Counted from the first letter of the stretch, positions 15,653-25,413 are shown. The stretch: 64,000 nt of DNA from Palsa-504 sp963806335 (GCA_963806335.1 CAWDXO010000010.1:310001-374000); one strand, 5' to 3'. Notes: generated by a model from the letters alone, not told the origin. A program made the numbers and translations.

Positions 15653-16816
15653 GTGGACAACGTAACAGGCACCCGGACGGCCGGCCTGGGATCCGGGCCG
15701 GCCGGGAGCCGGATAGAGGAAGCGGTCGAGGCGGCGGCGGTGATGGCCGAGCAGACCGAGGAAACAGGGGGCCTGGGACGGCCCGGACGGCCGGTGAACA
15801 GACGGTCGCCGTTCCTCATCGGGCTGACCGGAGCCGCCGGTGTCGCGGTAACGTTCGGCATCGCCGAGCTCATCATCAAGGCGGGATCGGTGCTGATCCT
15901 GATCGGGATGGCCTTCTTCGTGGCAGCGGGGCTCGAGCCTGTCGTCGCCTGGCTCAACCGTCATCACGTGCCCCGGTGGGCCGGTGTCGTCATCGTCGTC
16001 TTGTGCATGCTCGGGATCGCCGCGCTCTTCCTCGCCCTCGCCATCCCGCGGCTCGCGGCCGAGGCGACCACGCTGGCGCACGCCCTTCCCGCCTACCTGC
16101 ACCGGCTGCAGGACCACAACTCGGAGCTGGGCAAGCTCAACGCGAAATACCACCTGGAACAGCGGCTCCAGAAGCTGGTGTCCGGCCACGGCACCTCCCT
16201 GGCCGGCGGGATCCTCGCCGCGGGGAAGCTCGTGCTCAGCACGGTCTCCTCCGCGATCGTCGTGGCGGTGCTCAGCATTTACTTCCTGGCCGGGCTGCCG
16301 CGGATCAAGCTGTTCGCCTACCGGCTGGTGCCGAATTCCCGGCGCCCCCGGGTAATCCTGATCGGCGACGAGATCCTGGGCCGGGTCGGCGGCTACGTGC
16401 TGGGCAACGTCCTCACCTCGGCAATCATCGGCGTCGGCACAGGTCTGTGGATGGTCGCGCTCGGCATCCCCTACCCGATCCTGCTCGGGCTCTTCGTGGC
16501 GCTGATCGACCTGATCCCCGTCATCGGGTCCTACATCGGCGGTGCCGCGGTGACGCTCCTCGCGCTGACCGTCTCGCTTCCGGTCGCGGTTGCCACCCTC
16601 GCCTTCTACATCTGCTACAAGCTGGCCGAGGATTACCTGCTCGTGCCGAGGGTGATGAACCGCACCGTGCATGTGCCCGCCACCGTCACCCTGGTCGCAG
16701 TCCTGATCGGCGGAGTCCTGCTCGGGATCGTCGGCGCGCTGGTCGCGATCCCGGTCGCCGCGGCGATCCGGCTGCTGCTGAGCGAGATCGCCTTCCACCG
16801 CCTGGACAACAGCTGA
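15653..16816 (+). CDS. AI-2E family transporter (PerM/YdiK-like permease)
   Basis: Membrane protein of about 387 residues. A charged N-terminus is followed by eight hydrophobic segments in the family's pattern: paired helices (IELIIKAGSVLILI-type, AGVVIVVLCMLGIAALFLAL), a soluble loop of about 60 residues (LPAYLHRLQDHNSELGKLN), and the signature PILLGLFVALIDLIPVIGSY with GGAAVTLLAL. Members export autoinducer-2 or act as sodium/proton antiporters; the substrate cannot be told. The start is uncertain: GTG 15653 is a compromise, and ATG at about 15742 (MAEQTEETGG) is possible. It lies 90 bases after the TPP enzyme and may share its transcript. Confidence 0.75.
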   Translation: MDNVTGTRTAGLGSGPAGSRIEEAVEAAAVMAEQTEETGGLGRPGRPVNRRSPFLIGLTGAAGVAVTFGIAELIIKAGSVLILIGMAFFVAAGLEPVVAWLNRHHVPRWAGVVIVVLCMLGIAALFLALAIPRLAAEATTLAHALPAYLHRLQDHNSELGKLNAKYHLEQRLQKLVSGHGTSLAGGILAAGKLVLSTVSSAIVVAVLSIYFLAGLPRIKLFAYRLVPNSRRPRVILIGDEILGRVGGYVLGNVLTSAIIGVGTGLWMVALGIPYPILLGLFVALIDLIPVIGSYIGGAAVTLLALTVSLPVAVATLAFYICYKLAEDYLLVPRVMNRTVHVPATVTLVAVLIGGVLLGIVGALVAIPVAAAIRLLLSEIAFHRLDNS

Positions 16817-16980
16817 CCACGACGAAAATCAGCGCCGACCGGTCGGCCCCGGCTGCCGCGCGGTTAAGGAGAGGAGAGCGGGTAGAGCCAAGTGCAGCTT
16901 GAGCCAGGGCCCGCTGAACAGGCACGACAGCACGACCGACGACCTGTCGGCAGACGGCATAACCTTCGAAGGGAAGACAG

Positions 16981-17493
16981 ATGGATATCACTGAACTGAT
17001 CTTGAACGATCACCATGAGCAGCGGCGGATGTTCGCGCTGCTAGATGAGGCAGGCAGCGATCCGGCCCGGCTCGGGCCGATCTGGGACCGCCTGGCGATC
17101 CTGCTCGAGGTGCACGCGGACGCGGAGGAACAGCTGTTCTACCCGCGGCTGCTCGATGTGGGCGTGGGCGCCGGCGGGACCGACAGCGGCGCGGGCGAGA
17201 CCAAGGACGCCATCCACGACCATAACCAGATCCGCGACGCCATCCGCAGTGCAGGCCGGCATGAGGTGGGCAGCAAGCAATGGTGGCAGGGCGTGCTGGC
17301 GGCCCGCGAGGCCAACAGCGATCACATGGGCGAGGAGGAGCGCGAGGCCCTGGCCGACTTCCGCCGCCATGCGAGCCTGCAGGTCCGCCACGATCTCGCG
17401 GTCGAGTTCGCTGCCTTCGAGGCCGCCCACGCTTCGGGCGTCGCCGCCGCTGACAAGGATCCAGCGCGTTACGTGCACGGCAATGCGCGCTAG
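16981..17493 (+). CDS. Hemerythrin HHE-domain protein
   Basis: Cytoplasmic four-helix iron protein of 170 residues. The ligand set is complete: NDHHEQRRMF, VHADAEEQLFYP, IHDHNQIRDAI and NSDHMGEEEREAL. Single-domain HHE proteins in actinobacteria are tied to NO and peroxide responses. GAAGGGAAG lies seven bases before the ATG. The gene stands alone and is followed by a hairpin. It supports the oxygen/NO theme of the STAS-HHE proteins nearby. Confidence 0.85.
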   Translation: MDITELILNDHHEQRRMFALLDEAGSDPARLGPIWDRLAILLEVHADAEEQLFYPRLLDVGVGAGGTDSGAGETKDAIHDHNQIRDAIRSAGRHEVGSKQWWQGVLAAREANSDHMGEEEREALADFRRHASLQVRHDLAVEFAAFEAAHASGVAAADKDPARYVHGNAR

Positions 17494-17557
17494 CTGTGTC
17501 CAGCCCGGTGCGTCGCGGCGAACCGAAGCTCATGTCATGGCTGACCGAACCAGGAAA

Positions 17558-17598
17558 TGACCGTCTGGCCACCAGGCTTGTGGTCGGTGGCCTGGTCA
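17558..17598 (+). terminator. Hairpin after the hemerythrin gene
   Basis: Nested arms TGACC/GGTCA and GGCCACC/GGTGGCC enclose a 12-base loop. There is no T tract, which is common for actinobacterial terminators. It ends 29 bases before the next gene's start, so it could instead be a leader structure of that gene. Confidence 0.45.
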
Positions 17599-17626
17599 GT
17601 TGCGAGCCGGCCCGACGGGGGTGCTG

Positions 17627-18913
17627 ATGGTTTCTGCTGAGCGGGTGCGTGACGAGCTCCGGTCGATGTTCTGGCTGGTGCCCGCGGCGTGCGTCGTCAC
17701 CGCCATCGGCGCGGCCGTCGGGTTGATCGCGCTGGACCAGGCGCTAGGGGCGGTGTCACCGGGGGTGCTGTTCCCGGGGCCGCCTTCGGGGGCCCGCAGC
17801 TTCCTGTCCTCGATCACCCAGGCCATGATCGCCTTCACGGGCCTGGTGTTCTCCATCACCGTCGTGGTGCTTCAGCTGACCAGCGGCCAGTTCTCGCCGC
17901 GGGTACTGCGGGCCTTCCTGCGGGACCGGGCCATCCAGTTCGCGCTCGGCGTCTTCATTTCCACGTTCGTGTACGCCATGGTCGTGCAGCGCGCGGTCAC
18001 CGGCTCGGCCGGGCATCACCCCTTCGTCCCCCGGATGGCGGTCACTGGCGCGTTCGTCTTGGTGCTGGCCAGCGTCGGGCTGTTCATTTTCTACATCCAC
18101 CACGTGGCCAACATGGTCCGGGTGGCCACCATCGTCGCCAGCCTGGGCGCCGAGTCGCGGGACCTGCTGGCGGCCCGCTATCCGGCCGATCAGCCCGCGG
18201 CCGGCCCGTTGCCGGACCTGGGCCCGGCGGCCCGGGTCATCACCGCGCCCCGTCCGGGGGTGCTGGTCTCGGTCAACGAGAAGGCACTGGCCGGCCTTGC
18301 CGGCCGGATCGGCTGCGTGGTCGTGCTAGCGGCACGGGTCGGCGATTACCTGCCCGAAGGGGCCCCGCTGCTGCGCATACATCCCGTCGGCGACGGCGCG
18401 GGCAACGTCCCGGGGATCGATGAGCGCCCCCTGCTGGCCGAGGTAGCCCAGGACACCGAACGGAGCATGGAGCAGGATCTGGCGTTCGGTTTCCGCCAGC
18501 TCGTGGATATCGCCGAGCGAGCCCTGTCACCCGCGGTCAATGATCCGACGACCGCATGCCAGGCCCTGGATGTGCTCCATGATCTGCTGCGCCGGCTAGC
18601 CGTCCGGCATCTTCCCAGCGGCCGCCTGCACGGCGCGGGCGGCTCGCTGCGCCTGATCGTGCCGCAGTATGACTTCGCCGACCTCGTGGACCTGGCGGTC
18701 CAGGAGATCTGGCATTACGGCTCGGACGCCGCCCAGGTGCCCGGCCGGCTCAGGGCCATGCTGACGGACCTGTCAGCGGCGGCCCTGCCGCAGTACCTTC
18801 CCGTCCTCCGGCAATGGGCGGACACGATTGACGGTTCGGCGGCCGGCAGCCAGCCAGCCGGGCGGGCAGCAGCTGCGTCCTGGCCGTCGCTGCCCTTGCA
18901 ACTGAGGAAATGA
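17627..18913 (+). CDS. DUF2254 membrane protein
   Basis: Predicted membrane protein of 428 residues matching the DUF2254 family. Four hydrophobic segments lie in the first 165 residues (FWLVPAACVVTAIGAAVGL; FLSSITQAMIAFTGLVFSI; FALGVFISTFVYAMVV; FVLVLASVGLFIFYIHHV). The family motif LQLTSGQFSPRVLRAFLRD lies between the second and third. The soluble C-terminal half has FGFRQLVDIAERALSPAVND then PTTACQALD, also typical. Function is unknown in the literature. ATG 17627 is chosen over earlier in-frame codons because a G-rich stretch precedes it. It is isolated, between a hairpin and convergent cydB. Confidence 0.8.
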   Translation: MVSAERVRDELRSMFWLVPAACVVTAIGAAVGLIALDQALGAVSPGVLFPGPPSGARSFLSSITQAMIAFTGLVFSITVVVLQLTSGQFSPRVLRAFLRDRAIQFALGVFISTFVYAMVVQRAVTGSAGHHPFVPRMAVTGAFVLVLASVGLFIFYIHHVANMVRVATIVASLGAESRDLLAARYPADQPAAGPLPDLGPAARVITAPRPGVLVSVNEKALAGLAGRIGCVVVLAARVGDYLPEGAPLLRIHPVGDGAGNVPGIDERPLLAEVAQDTERSMEQDLAFGFRQLVDIAERALSPAVNDPTTACQALDVLHDLLRRLAVRHLPSGRLHGAGGSLRLIVPQYDFADLVDLAVQEIWHYGSDAAQVPGRLRAMLTDLSAAALPQYLPVLRQWADTIDGSAAGSQPAGRAAAASWPSLPLQLRK

Positions 18914-19359
18914 TGCACCTAAGCCTGCGCGCCCGTCGGCTGACCAAGGCCGTCTCGCCGGGTAGCGGGACGCCGAGGTTCTCTACGCAGACGAGGGCGA
19001 AAACAGCCGGATAACCCTGCCGACGTGACCAGGTCGCTAACCAGCCGGCCGATACTCACCCGGTGACCTCTGAACGTGCCGGCTCGTCCTGTAGCGGCCC
19101 ATCCTGTTCTCCTCCAAGCGGCGTACGGCCACCTCTGCCACCCGGGCGGCCAGTACCCCGAACGCGCGGCGCCAGGGCCATGGCTATCAGGCCAGCAGGC
19201 AGGCCGCCGGCAGTTCACCACGTCGCTGGCTCAGCTGGCGTGGTGACGCCGGCGCGTACCACCGCCGGCGTGGACCGGGGCCGCGAAGACGCCGGCCGGG
19301 GCGGTGAAGGCAAACGCCGGCCCGGAAGGGCGCACGGCCGGTCCAGCTGCGCTCACCGA
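18914..19359. other. Convergent intergenic region
   Basis: About 450 bases between the DUF2254 gene and cydB, which converge here. It contains several GCCGGCG-type inverted arms around 19245-19320 that may help terminate transcription, but no single clean terminator and no credible gene. Confidence 0.35.
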
Positions 19360-20538
19360 TCACCCGGCGCCGGTGCGGCGGTGTCGCTGGCGCATGATCT
19401 GGATGGCGGCGACCGCGACGATCACGGCGGTCAGCAGCCGCGGGGGCCGCGCTGCGGGGGCCGGTGCCGGGGGCCGGTGCTGGACGCGTGCGGCGCGCCG
19501 CAGCTGGAGCGAGGCGGAGTCGTGCTCGAGGCGGCCGCGTTGCTGCAGCCAGTACAGGAACGCGAAGGACGGCACCACCAGGAGTGCGGCCATGCCGATG
19601 ACGACGATCTCGGCTAGCAGGCTGGTGCCGGGCGCGGCCGCGGCGGCCAGGCTGAGGTTGGTGGGAAACAGCCACGGGTACTGGGCGAGGCCCCAGGCGG
19701 CGAGGACGGCGGCGACGGAGAGCGCGCCGAAGATGCGAAGCAGCCACTGCCGCCGCAGCAGGACCAGCGTCAGCGCGGCGGCCCCGGCCAGTACGGAGAT
19801 GATGACCAGCGGCAGGGCTACGCCGGTCAGGCGGCCGAAGACGTAGGGGGCGCTGCCGGGCAGCAGGGCGAGGTTGACCGCAGCCAGGAGGCCGGTCGCC
19901 AGGCCGCTGAGGATGGCGCGGTGACCGAAGTAGGGCACGAGATCGTCGTGTCCGCGGCGGTTGGCGTCGCCGGCCAGGTAGACGGCGCCGATGAATGCGC
20001 AGGCCGCCACGAACAGGCCGCCGGTGACCAGCGCGGTCGGCGTGGTCCAGGCGGCGGTGCTGAGGCCGTGGCTGCGCAGGGGGATGCGGCCGGTGGTGAC
20101 GGCGCCCACGGCGGCGCCGAGGAAGAAGGGAGCGAGCAGCGACGAGCAGGCGAATAGGGCACCGGTGAGCCGTTTGCTGGTCGGGTGGATAGCCTCGTGA
20201 CGGAAGGCGAAGCCGACCCCGCGCAGCACGATGCCCAGCAACGAGGCGGCCAGCGGAACGAACAAGGTGATGGTGATGGCGGCGAACGCGCTCGGGAACG
20301 CCGTCCAGAGCAGGACGAGGCCGAGCACGATCCAGACCTGGTTGCCTTCCCATACCGGGGTGACGGAGGCGTCGATGGCGTCGCGGGCGCGCCGGCCGCG
20401 TGCTGAGGAGCCGGCGAGCAGATCCCAGATGCCGCCGCCGAAGTCGGCCCCGGCGAACAAGGCGTAGGCGGCCATGGCGGCGACCAGCGCGATGCCGACC
20501 GTGATGGCCTCCCATGAAGGCGTCACAGCGGCCGTCAT
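19360..20538 (-). CDS. cydB: Cytochrome bd ubiquinol/menaquinol oxidase subunit II
   Basis: Membrane partner of CydA in the cytochrome bd (cyanide-insensitive type) terminal oxidase. It has 392 residues with eight or nine hydrophobic segments. The N-terminus carries YALFAGADFGGGIWDLLAG and TPVWEGNQVWIVLGLVLLWT then AFP, which are hallmark CydB motifs. The ATG overlaps the cydA stop by four bases, so the two are coupled. It is the last gene of a six-gene operon; no cydDC transporter genes follow. The C-terminal 40 residues are basic and extended. Confidence 0.93.
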   Translation of the reverse strand: MTAAVTPSWEAITVGIALVAAMAAYALFAGADFGGGIWDLLAGSSARGRRARDAIDASVTPVWEGNQVWIVLGLVLLWTAFPSAFAAITITLFVPLAASLLGIVLRGVGFAFRHEAIHPTSKRLTGALFACSSLLAPFFLGAAVGAVTTGRIPLRSHGLSTAAWTTPTALVTGGLFVAACAFIGAVYLAGDANRRGHDDLVPYFGHRAILSGLATGLLAAVNLALLPGSAPYVFGRLTGVALPLVIISVLAGAAALTLVLLRRQWLLRIFGALSVAAVLAAWGLAQYPWLFPTNLSLAAAAAPGTSLLAEIVVIGMAALLVVPSFAFLYWLQQRGRLEHDSASLQLRRAARVQHRPPAPAPAARPPRLLTAVIVAVAAIQIMRQRHRRTGAG

Positions 20539-21923
20539 CGCAGCTCCGGAGCGTCGGCCATTTCCGGGGGCGGGCCGGGGGTAACGGCCCGGTCCGGCTC
20601 GTGTTCTGGGTCCTCGCGGCGCCACCGGCGCCCCATCAGCAACGGCACGCCGATGACGACGGCGGTGAGTACCGCGTAGAGGACGATCGCGATGGCGAGC
20701 GTGACCGGGACGCCGGCGGACGGGGTGACCGCGTCTTTGGTGAGAAGGTAGCCGTAGACGACCCAGGGCTGGCGGCCGACCTCGGTGACGATCCAGCCGG
20801 CCTCCATGGCGACGATCGCGGCCAGCCCGGCCGCCGCGGCCGGGATCAGGAACCAGCGCGTCATCAGCAGCCTGCGCCGGAACAGGGCGAACCAGGCCTG
20901 CCAGGCCGCCAGCAGGAGCAGCAGCATGCCGAGCCCGACCATGAGATCGAAGCTGAGATGGATCAGGTCGGGCAGCGGGGCGCGCAGGCTGGGTGGTGCG
21001 GAGTTCCAGCCGATGACCGTCTGGTGCGGGGAGTAGCCGACGAGCAGGGAGTCGAAGTCGGGGATGCCGATGCCGAAGTAGACCTTGCCGTCCCAGTAGA
21101 TGCCGCCGAGCCATTCGGTGACGCCGCTGTGGGTGTTGGCGACCAGTTCCATGGCGGCGAACTTCAGCGGCTGCTGCGCTTCGATGGCGCGGGCGACGAA
21201 GTCGCCGAAGACGACCTGAATAGGCGCGCACACCGCGGCGGTGACGAAGGAATAGGTGAAGCCGAGCCGGTGGTAACGGTCGCGGCGCCCGCGCAGCAGC
21301 CCCACGGCGTAGACGCCGGCGATGGTGAACCCGGTAACCATGTACGCGGCGAGGATCATGTGCGGTACCTCGTACGGGGTGGCGGCGTTGAAGATCACCG
21401 CCCACGGGTCGACGTGGGTGATCCGGCCATTGGTGAGGGTGAACCCGGACGGCTGGTTCATCCAGGCGTTCGCGGCGACCACGGAGAAGGCGCCGAGCAC
21501 GCCGGAGATCACCAGGGGCACGCCGGTCCACCAGTGCAGCCAGGCCGGCAGCCGCCGCCAGCCGTAGAGGTAGATGGCGGTGAAGATGGCCTCGACGAAG
21601 AACCAGATCGCCTCGACGCTGAACGGGATGCCGAACGCGGGACCGTAAATGCCCATCAGCTTGGGCCACAGCAGCCCGAGCTCATAGGACAGCACGGTGC
21701 CGGAGACGGCGCCGACGGCGAAGAGCACCGCCATCACCTTCGACCAGCGGCGGGCCAGCAGCAGGCTGACCGCGTCGCCGTGCCGCAGGCCGCGCCAGTG
21801 CGCGATCAGCACCACGGCGGGCATGGCGATGCCGAAGCAGGCGAAGATGATGTGGAACCCGAGCGTCGCGCCCATCTGGGAGCGGGCCGGGATCACCGAG
21901 GCGGCCAGCACGTGCGCCGTCAC
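20535..21923 (-). CDS. cydA: Cytochrome bd oxidase subunit I (CioA-type CydA)
   Basis: Quinol-oxidising subunit that reduces oxygen to water with haems b and d, 462 residues. Seen: the haem-ligand His in MGATLGFHIIFACFG, the core GLLWPKLMGIYGPAFGIPFS, NGRITHVDPW, and the C-terminal GWIVTEVGRQPWVVYGYLLT region. The short loop between helices 6 and 7 places it with the CioA/short-Q-loop group. It overlaps cydB downstream and a small membrane-protein gene upstream by four bases each. The operon context, with an FAD/FeS 2-hydroxy-acid dehydrogenase, suggests that it drains electrons from that enzyme. A cydA relic from a different copy lies at 37 kb. Confidence 0.93.
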   Translation of the reverse strand: MTAHVLAASVIPARSQMGATLGFHIIFACFGIAMPAVVLIAHWRGLRHGDAVSLLLARRWSKVMAVLFAVGAVSGTVLSYELGLLWPKLMGIYGPAFGIPFSVEAIWFFVEAIFTAIYLYGWRRLPAWLHWWTGVPLVISGVLGAFSVVAANAWMNQPSGFTLTNGRITHVDPWAVIFNAATPYEVPHMILAAYMVTGFTIAGVYAVGLLRGRRDRYHRLGFTYSFVTAAVCAPIQVVFGDFVARAIEAQQPLKFAAMELVANTHSGVTEWLGGIYWDGKVYFGIGIPDFDSLLVGYSPHQTVIGWNSAPPSLRAPLPDLIHLSFDLMVGLGMLLLLLAAWQAWFALFRRRLLMTRWFLIPAAAAGLAAIVAMEAGWIVTEVGRQPWVVYGYLLTKDAVTPSAGVPVTLAIAIVLYAVLTAVVIGVPLLMGRRWRREDPEHEPDRAVTPGPPPEMADAPELR

Positions 21924-22141
21924 GGCAGCTCACCGCCGCCCGCCCGCGGGGCTGGCGGGTCGTCGCGGCCGCCGGCCGGCCAGCGGGCCAGCCGGATCCG
22001 CGCCCAGTCGCCGGCCCGCACCACGACGCCGATCGCGGCCACGACCAGCACGAGGATGCCGATGTCGTATAGACCCGGCCACAGGATGCCCGCGGCGGTC
22101 AGGCCGCCGCCGAGCAGGAACAGCGCTCCCGCCGCCATCAT
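21920..22141 (-). CDS. Small membrane protein upstream of cydA
   Basis: 73 residues with two hydrophobic helices (ALFLLGGGLTAAGILWPG; IGILVLVVAAIGVVVRAG) and a Pro/Gly-rich tail. It overlaps cydA by four bases and has GGAAG before a double ATG. By place it could be an accessory bd-oxidase subunit in the manner of CydX/CydH, but it is longer and shows no recognisable similarity. Confidence 0.65.
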   Translation of the reverse strand: MMAAGALFLLGGGLTAAGILWPGLYDIGILVLVVAAIGVVVRAGDWARIRLARWPAGGRDDPPAPRAGGGELP

Positions 22142-22199
22142 CTTCTTCCGCCCCTTCCCCGGAGTGTGCGAAGCCGCCTCCCGGCGACGCGGTGCCAGC

Positions 22200-25100
22200 T
22201 CACTTGTGCCGGCGGCGGGCCAGCCGCGTCGCCGGCACGGCCGCCGCCGCGAGCGCGGCCAGCGCGACCGGCCCGATGCGGGCCAGCCGGGTGCTCAGCG
22301 GCGGGGCGGGGCGGGCACCGGCGTCGCGGCGGCGGGCGTCGGTGCTCTTCCCCTGCCGGGCCAGCGCCATCACCTGCGCCAGGTGCATTCCTTGCCGGCC
22401 GGTGCCGGGAGCCTGCCGGAGCTGGGTCTGGCAGGAGAACCCGTTCGCCACGACCACCGCCTCGGCCGGGGCGGAGCGGGCGGCGGGCAGGAACGCCTGT
22501 TCGCCGCAGTCGAGCGAGATCTGCCATTTGCCGTCCTCGAAGCCCCAGGACCCGGCCAGCCCGCAGCAGCCGCCGACCACGGACTCGGTGCTCACGCCCA
22601 TCTGCTCGAGCACCTGCTTCTCGCTGTCCACCCCGCCGGTGGCCCGGTGGTGGCAGTGGCCCCACAGCATCGCCTGCGCCGGCCCATCGCCGGGGAAACG
22701 CGGCGGGGTGATGTCGAAGGCGCGGAAGAACTCGCCGAAGTGGTAAGCGTTGCCCGCCAGCCGCGCGGCGTCGTCGTCGTGCGGCAGGATCTTGGTCAGC
22801 TCGTCCTTGAAGACCGCCAGGCAGGACGGCTCCATGCCGACCACCGGCGTGCCGGCCCGGATGTGCTCGCGGAGCCGGCTGAGCACCCGGCGCAGGTACT
22901 GCTCGGCCTGGTCGAGGAAGCCGTAGTCGTAGAGCGGCCGGCCGCAGCAGAGGTGCCCGTCGGGCATGATCACCTGCCAGCCGGCGTCCTCGAGGGCTTC
23001 GACGCAGGCGACGCCGACGTCGGTGTGCAGGTGGTTGTTGAACGTGTCCGGGAACAGCACGACCGGGCGCCCGTTCGGGTTGCGGGTGCCGCCCCGGCGG
23101 GTGAACCACTGCTGCAACGTCATCGGCGCGAACGTCGGCAGGGTACGGTGCTGGTCGATGCCGGCTGCGAACTTGGCGGCCCGGGCCAGGCCAGGGGTCT
23201 GCGTGGCCACATTGACCAGCTCGGGGACGCGGCTGGCCAGCGCCGCCCACCGGTCGATGAACCCGAAGGCATAGGCGTAGCGAGGCCGCCAGCGGCGGGC
23301 CGAGTCGTAGTGGTGATAGAGGAACTCGGCCTTGTAGGTGGGCATGTCGACGTTGACCGGGCAGTCGTTCGTGCAGCCCTTGCAGGCCAGGCACAGGTCG
23401 AGCGCGTCGAATACCTCGCGAGACTGCCAGCCGCCGGTGATCGTCTCGCCGCGCAGCATCTCGAACAGCAGCCGGGCCCGGCCCCTGGTGGAGTGCTGCT
23501 CATCACGGGTGGCCCGGTAGCTGGGGCACATGGTGGCGTCCGCCTCCGGGACCCGGCACTTGCCCACGCCCACGCAGCGCAGCGCCGCGTGCGCGAAGTC
23601 GCCGCCGTCTTCGGCGTAGCTGAACTTGACCGGCGGGCGGGCCGGGTTGTAGTCGGTGCCGAGCTTGAGGTTCTCGTCCAGGCGGTAGGCGTCGATGACC
23701 TTCCCCGGGTTCATCGACCAGGTCGGGTCCCAGATGCGCTTGAACTCGCGCATGGCGGCCAGCAGCGATTCGCCGTACTGCTTGACCAGCAGCTCGGCCT
23801 TCTGCTGACCATCACCGTGCTCACCGGACAGCGAGCCGCCGTAGGAGACGACCAGGTCCGCGGCCTCGCTCATGAAGGCGCGGTAGTTCGCCAGCCCGGC
23901 GGCGGTGCGCAGGTCGAAGCTGATCCGGGAGTGCACGCAGCCCTGCCCGAAGTGACCGTACAGGGCGCCGGCCAGCCCGTACCGGTCGTAGAGCGCCTGC
24001 AGGTCACGCAGGTACGGGCCGAGCTTCGCCGGCGGGACGGCCGAGTCTTCCCAGCCGGGCCAGTGGTCTTTCCCGTCGGGCGGGAAGGCGGTAGAGCCGA
24101 GCCCGCTTTCCCGGATGGCCCACAGGTCCTCACTCGACCCGCCGTCCTGCTTGCTCTTCATCACCACGACGCGGTCTTTGTCGCAGCCTTGCTCGCCGGT
24201 GAGCCACTCGACGAATTCCCGCGCCTGCCGGCTTGACTCCTCGCCGGTGCCGGCGCCGAACTGCACCAGCAGCCATCCGCCGGCCGAGGTGTGGCGGGGC
24301 AGCTCGGTGAGGTCCGAGATGTTCAGCCCGAGTCCCTGCTGATCGTCGATCAGGCGCCGGTCGACGCCTTCCAGGCCAATCGGGCGGAACCGGTCAAGGA
24401 TGCGCGGGACGGCGTCGCCGGCGTCGGCGATCGTGTCGTAGGCGACGGTCACCAGGGTGCGCTCGAACAAGCCGGGGCACAGCTTGAGCCGCGCCTGCAG
24501 CACCGTGACGCACGTGCTCTCGGTTCCCACCAGCGCGCGGGCGACGTTGAAACCCTTCTCCGGCAGCAGCTCGTCGAGGTTGAACCCGGAGACCCGGCGG
24601 GGCAGGTCGGTCACCGACGGGTAACCGGTGCGGATCTCGGCCAGGTAGCGGTCGCGGAGATCCCGCAGCTGCCGGTAGACCTCACCCTTGCGCCCGCCGG
24701 AGGCGATGATCCGATCCAGCTGCTTCTCCTCGTCGACGCCGACCCAGAACCGCTCGCCGTCGTAGGTGACGATCTCCAGCGCGTCGACGTTGTCCGACGT
24801 GCGTGGCCCCGGACCATACAGCTGCGCCTGCACCGAGTGCACGCCGCAGGAGTTGTTGCCCAGGTTGCCGCCGATCGTGCACCGCGAGTGCGACGACGGG
24901 TCCGGGCCGAACACCAGCCCGGAGGACCCGGTGTGCCGGTTGAGCTGCTCGTTGATCACGCCCGGCTGGCATTGCACGGTCCGGGCCCTGGGGTCGACCT
25001 CGGCTATCTCGGTCAGGTACTTGGAGCTGTCGATGACCACGGCGTAGTTCACGGTCTCGCCGGACAGGCTGGTGCCGCCGCCGCGGTTCACGATCGGGGC

Positions 25101-25373
25101 GCCGAAGCGGGCGCAGACCCGGTGCGCGGCCACCACGTCGTCGAGGCTGCGCGGCACCACGACGCCGACGGGGACCTGGCGGAAGTTCGACGCGTCGCTG
25201 GCGTACATCGCCAGCCAGCCGGCGTCGAAGCCGACCTCGCCGGCCGTCTCCTCGCGGAGGGCGCGTTCCAGGCCGGCGACGTCGATCTCGCGGGTACCGT
25301 CCATGCCGCCAGGCGCCGCCGGGTCGTTCTTACTCGGCACCGTGCGGCGGGTGAAATCAGGCAGAAGCGTCAT
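22200..25373 (-). CDS. FAD-linked oxidase with Fe-S and CCG domains (YdiJ / D-2-hydroxyacid dehydrogenase type)
   Basis: Large flavo-iron-sulfur dehydrogenase of 1057 residues that oxidises a D-2-hydroxy acid (lactate or 2-hydroxyglutarate are candidates) and feeds quinone. Order: FAD-binding PCMH fold at about 60-290 (GAPIVNRGGGTSLSG; TIGGNLGNNSCG), FAD-linked oxidase C-domain to about 560 (YGHFGQGCVHSRI; SGEHGDGQQKAELL), a 4Fe-4S segment (CLACKGCTNDCPVNVDMPT), then two CCG modules (HLCCGRPLYDYG; VVGGCCGLAGSWGFE). The last 40 residues are a basic/hydrophobic tail that may anchor it to the membrane. The start at 25373 has no strong ribosome binding site; ATG 25304 is possible. It sits between an enolase-superfamily dehydratase and cytochrome bd genes. 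Confidence 0.85.
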   Translation of the reverse strand: MTLLPDFTRRTVPSKNDPAAPGGMDGTREIDVAGLERALREETAGEVGFDAGWLAMYASDASNFRQVPVGVVVPRSLDDVVAAHRVCARFGAPIVNRGGGTSLSGETVNYAVVIDSSKYLTEIAEVDPRARTVQCQPGVINEQLNRHTGSSGLVFGPDPSSHSRCTIGGNLGNNSCGVHSVQAQLYGPGPRTSDNVDALEIVTYDGERFWVGVDEEKQLDRIIASGGRKGEVYRQLRDLRDRYLAEIRTGYPSVTDLPRRVSGFNLDELLPEKGFNVARALVGTESTCVTVLQARLKLCPGLFERTLVTVAYDTIADAGDAVPRILDRFRPIGLEGVDRRLIDDQQGLGLNISDLTELPRHTSAGGWLLVQFGAGTGEESSRQAREFVEWLTGEQGCDKDRVVVMKSKQDGGSSEDLWAIRESGLGSTAFPPDGKDHWPGWEDSAVPPAKLGPYLRDLQALYDRYGLAGALYGHFGQGCVHSRISFDLRTAAGLANYRAFMSEAADLVVSYGGSLSGEHGDGQQKAELLVKQYGESLLAAMREFKRIWDPTWSMNPGKVIDAYRLDENLKLGTDYNPARPPVKFSYAEDGGDFAHAALRCVGVGKCRVPEADATMCPSYRATRDEQHSTRGRARLLFEMLRGETITGGWQSREVFDALDLCLACKGCTNDCPVNVDMPTYKAEFLYHHYDSARRWRPRYAYAFGFIDRWAALASRVPELVNVATQTPGLARAAKFAAGIDQHRTLPTFAPMTLQQWFTRRGGTRNPNGRPVVLFPDTFNNHLHTDVGVACVEALEDAGWQVIMPDGHLCCGRPLYDYGFLDQAEQYLRRVLSRLREHIRAGTPVVGMEPSCLAVFKDELTKILPHDDDAARLAGNAYHFGEFFRAFDITPPRFPGDGPAQAMLWGHCHHRATGGVDSEKQVLEQMGVSTESVVGGCCGLAGSWGFEDGKWQISLDCGEQAFLPAARSAPAEAVVVANGFSCQTQLRQAPGTGRQGMHLAQVMALARQGKSTDARRRDAGARPAPPLSTRLARIGPVALAALAAAAVPATRLARRRHK

Positions 25374-25413
25374 AGTCGTCCGTTCGCGGTCGAGGGGTTG
25401 CGTGGGCAGCAGG

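Noticed and set aside
16834..16847. Perfect 14-bp palindrome GCCGACCGGTCGGC after the AI-2E permease gene
   Set aside because: No loop, no T tract and expected by chance in such GC-rich DNA; not strong enough to call a terminator or operator.
16940..16960. ACGACCGACGA-like sequence resembling the shared operator
   Set aside because: The half-sites are in the wrong orientation and the TTTATA and GTAAC flanks are missing.
20514..24236. A 1240-codon open frame on the + strand opposite cydAB and the YdiJ-like gene
   Set aside because: GC-rich third positions of real minus-strand genes keep the opposite frame open. Its product has biased low-complexity composition and no motif, while the minus strand encodes complete enzymes.
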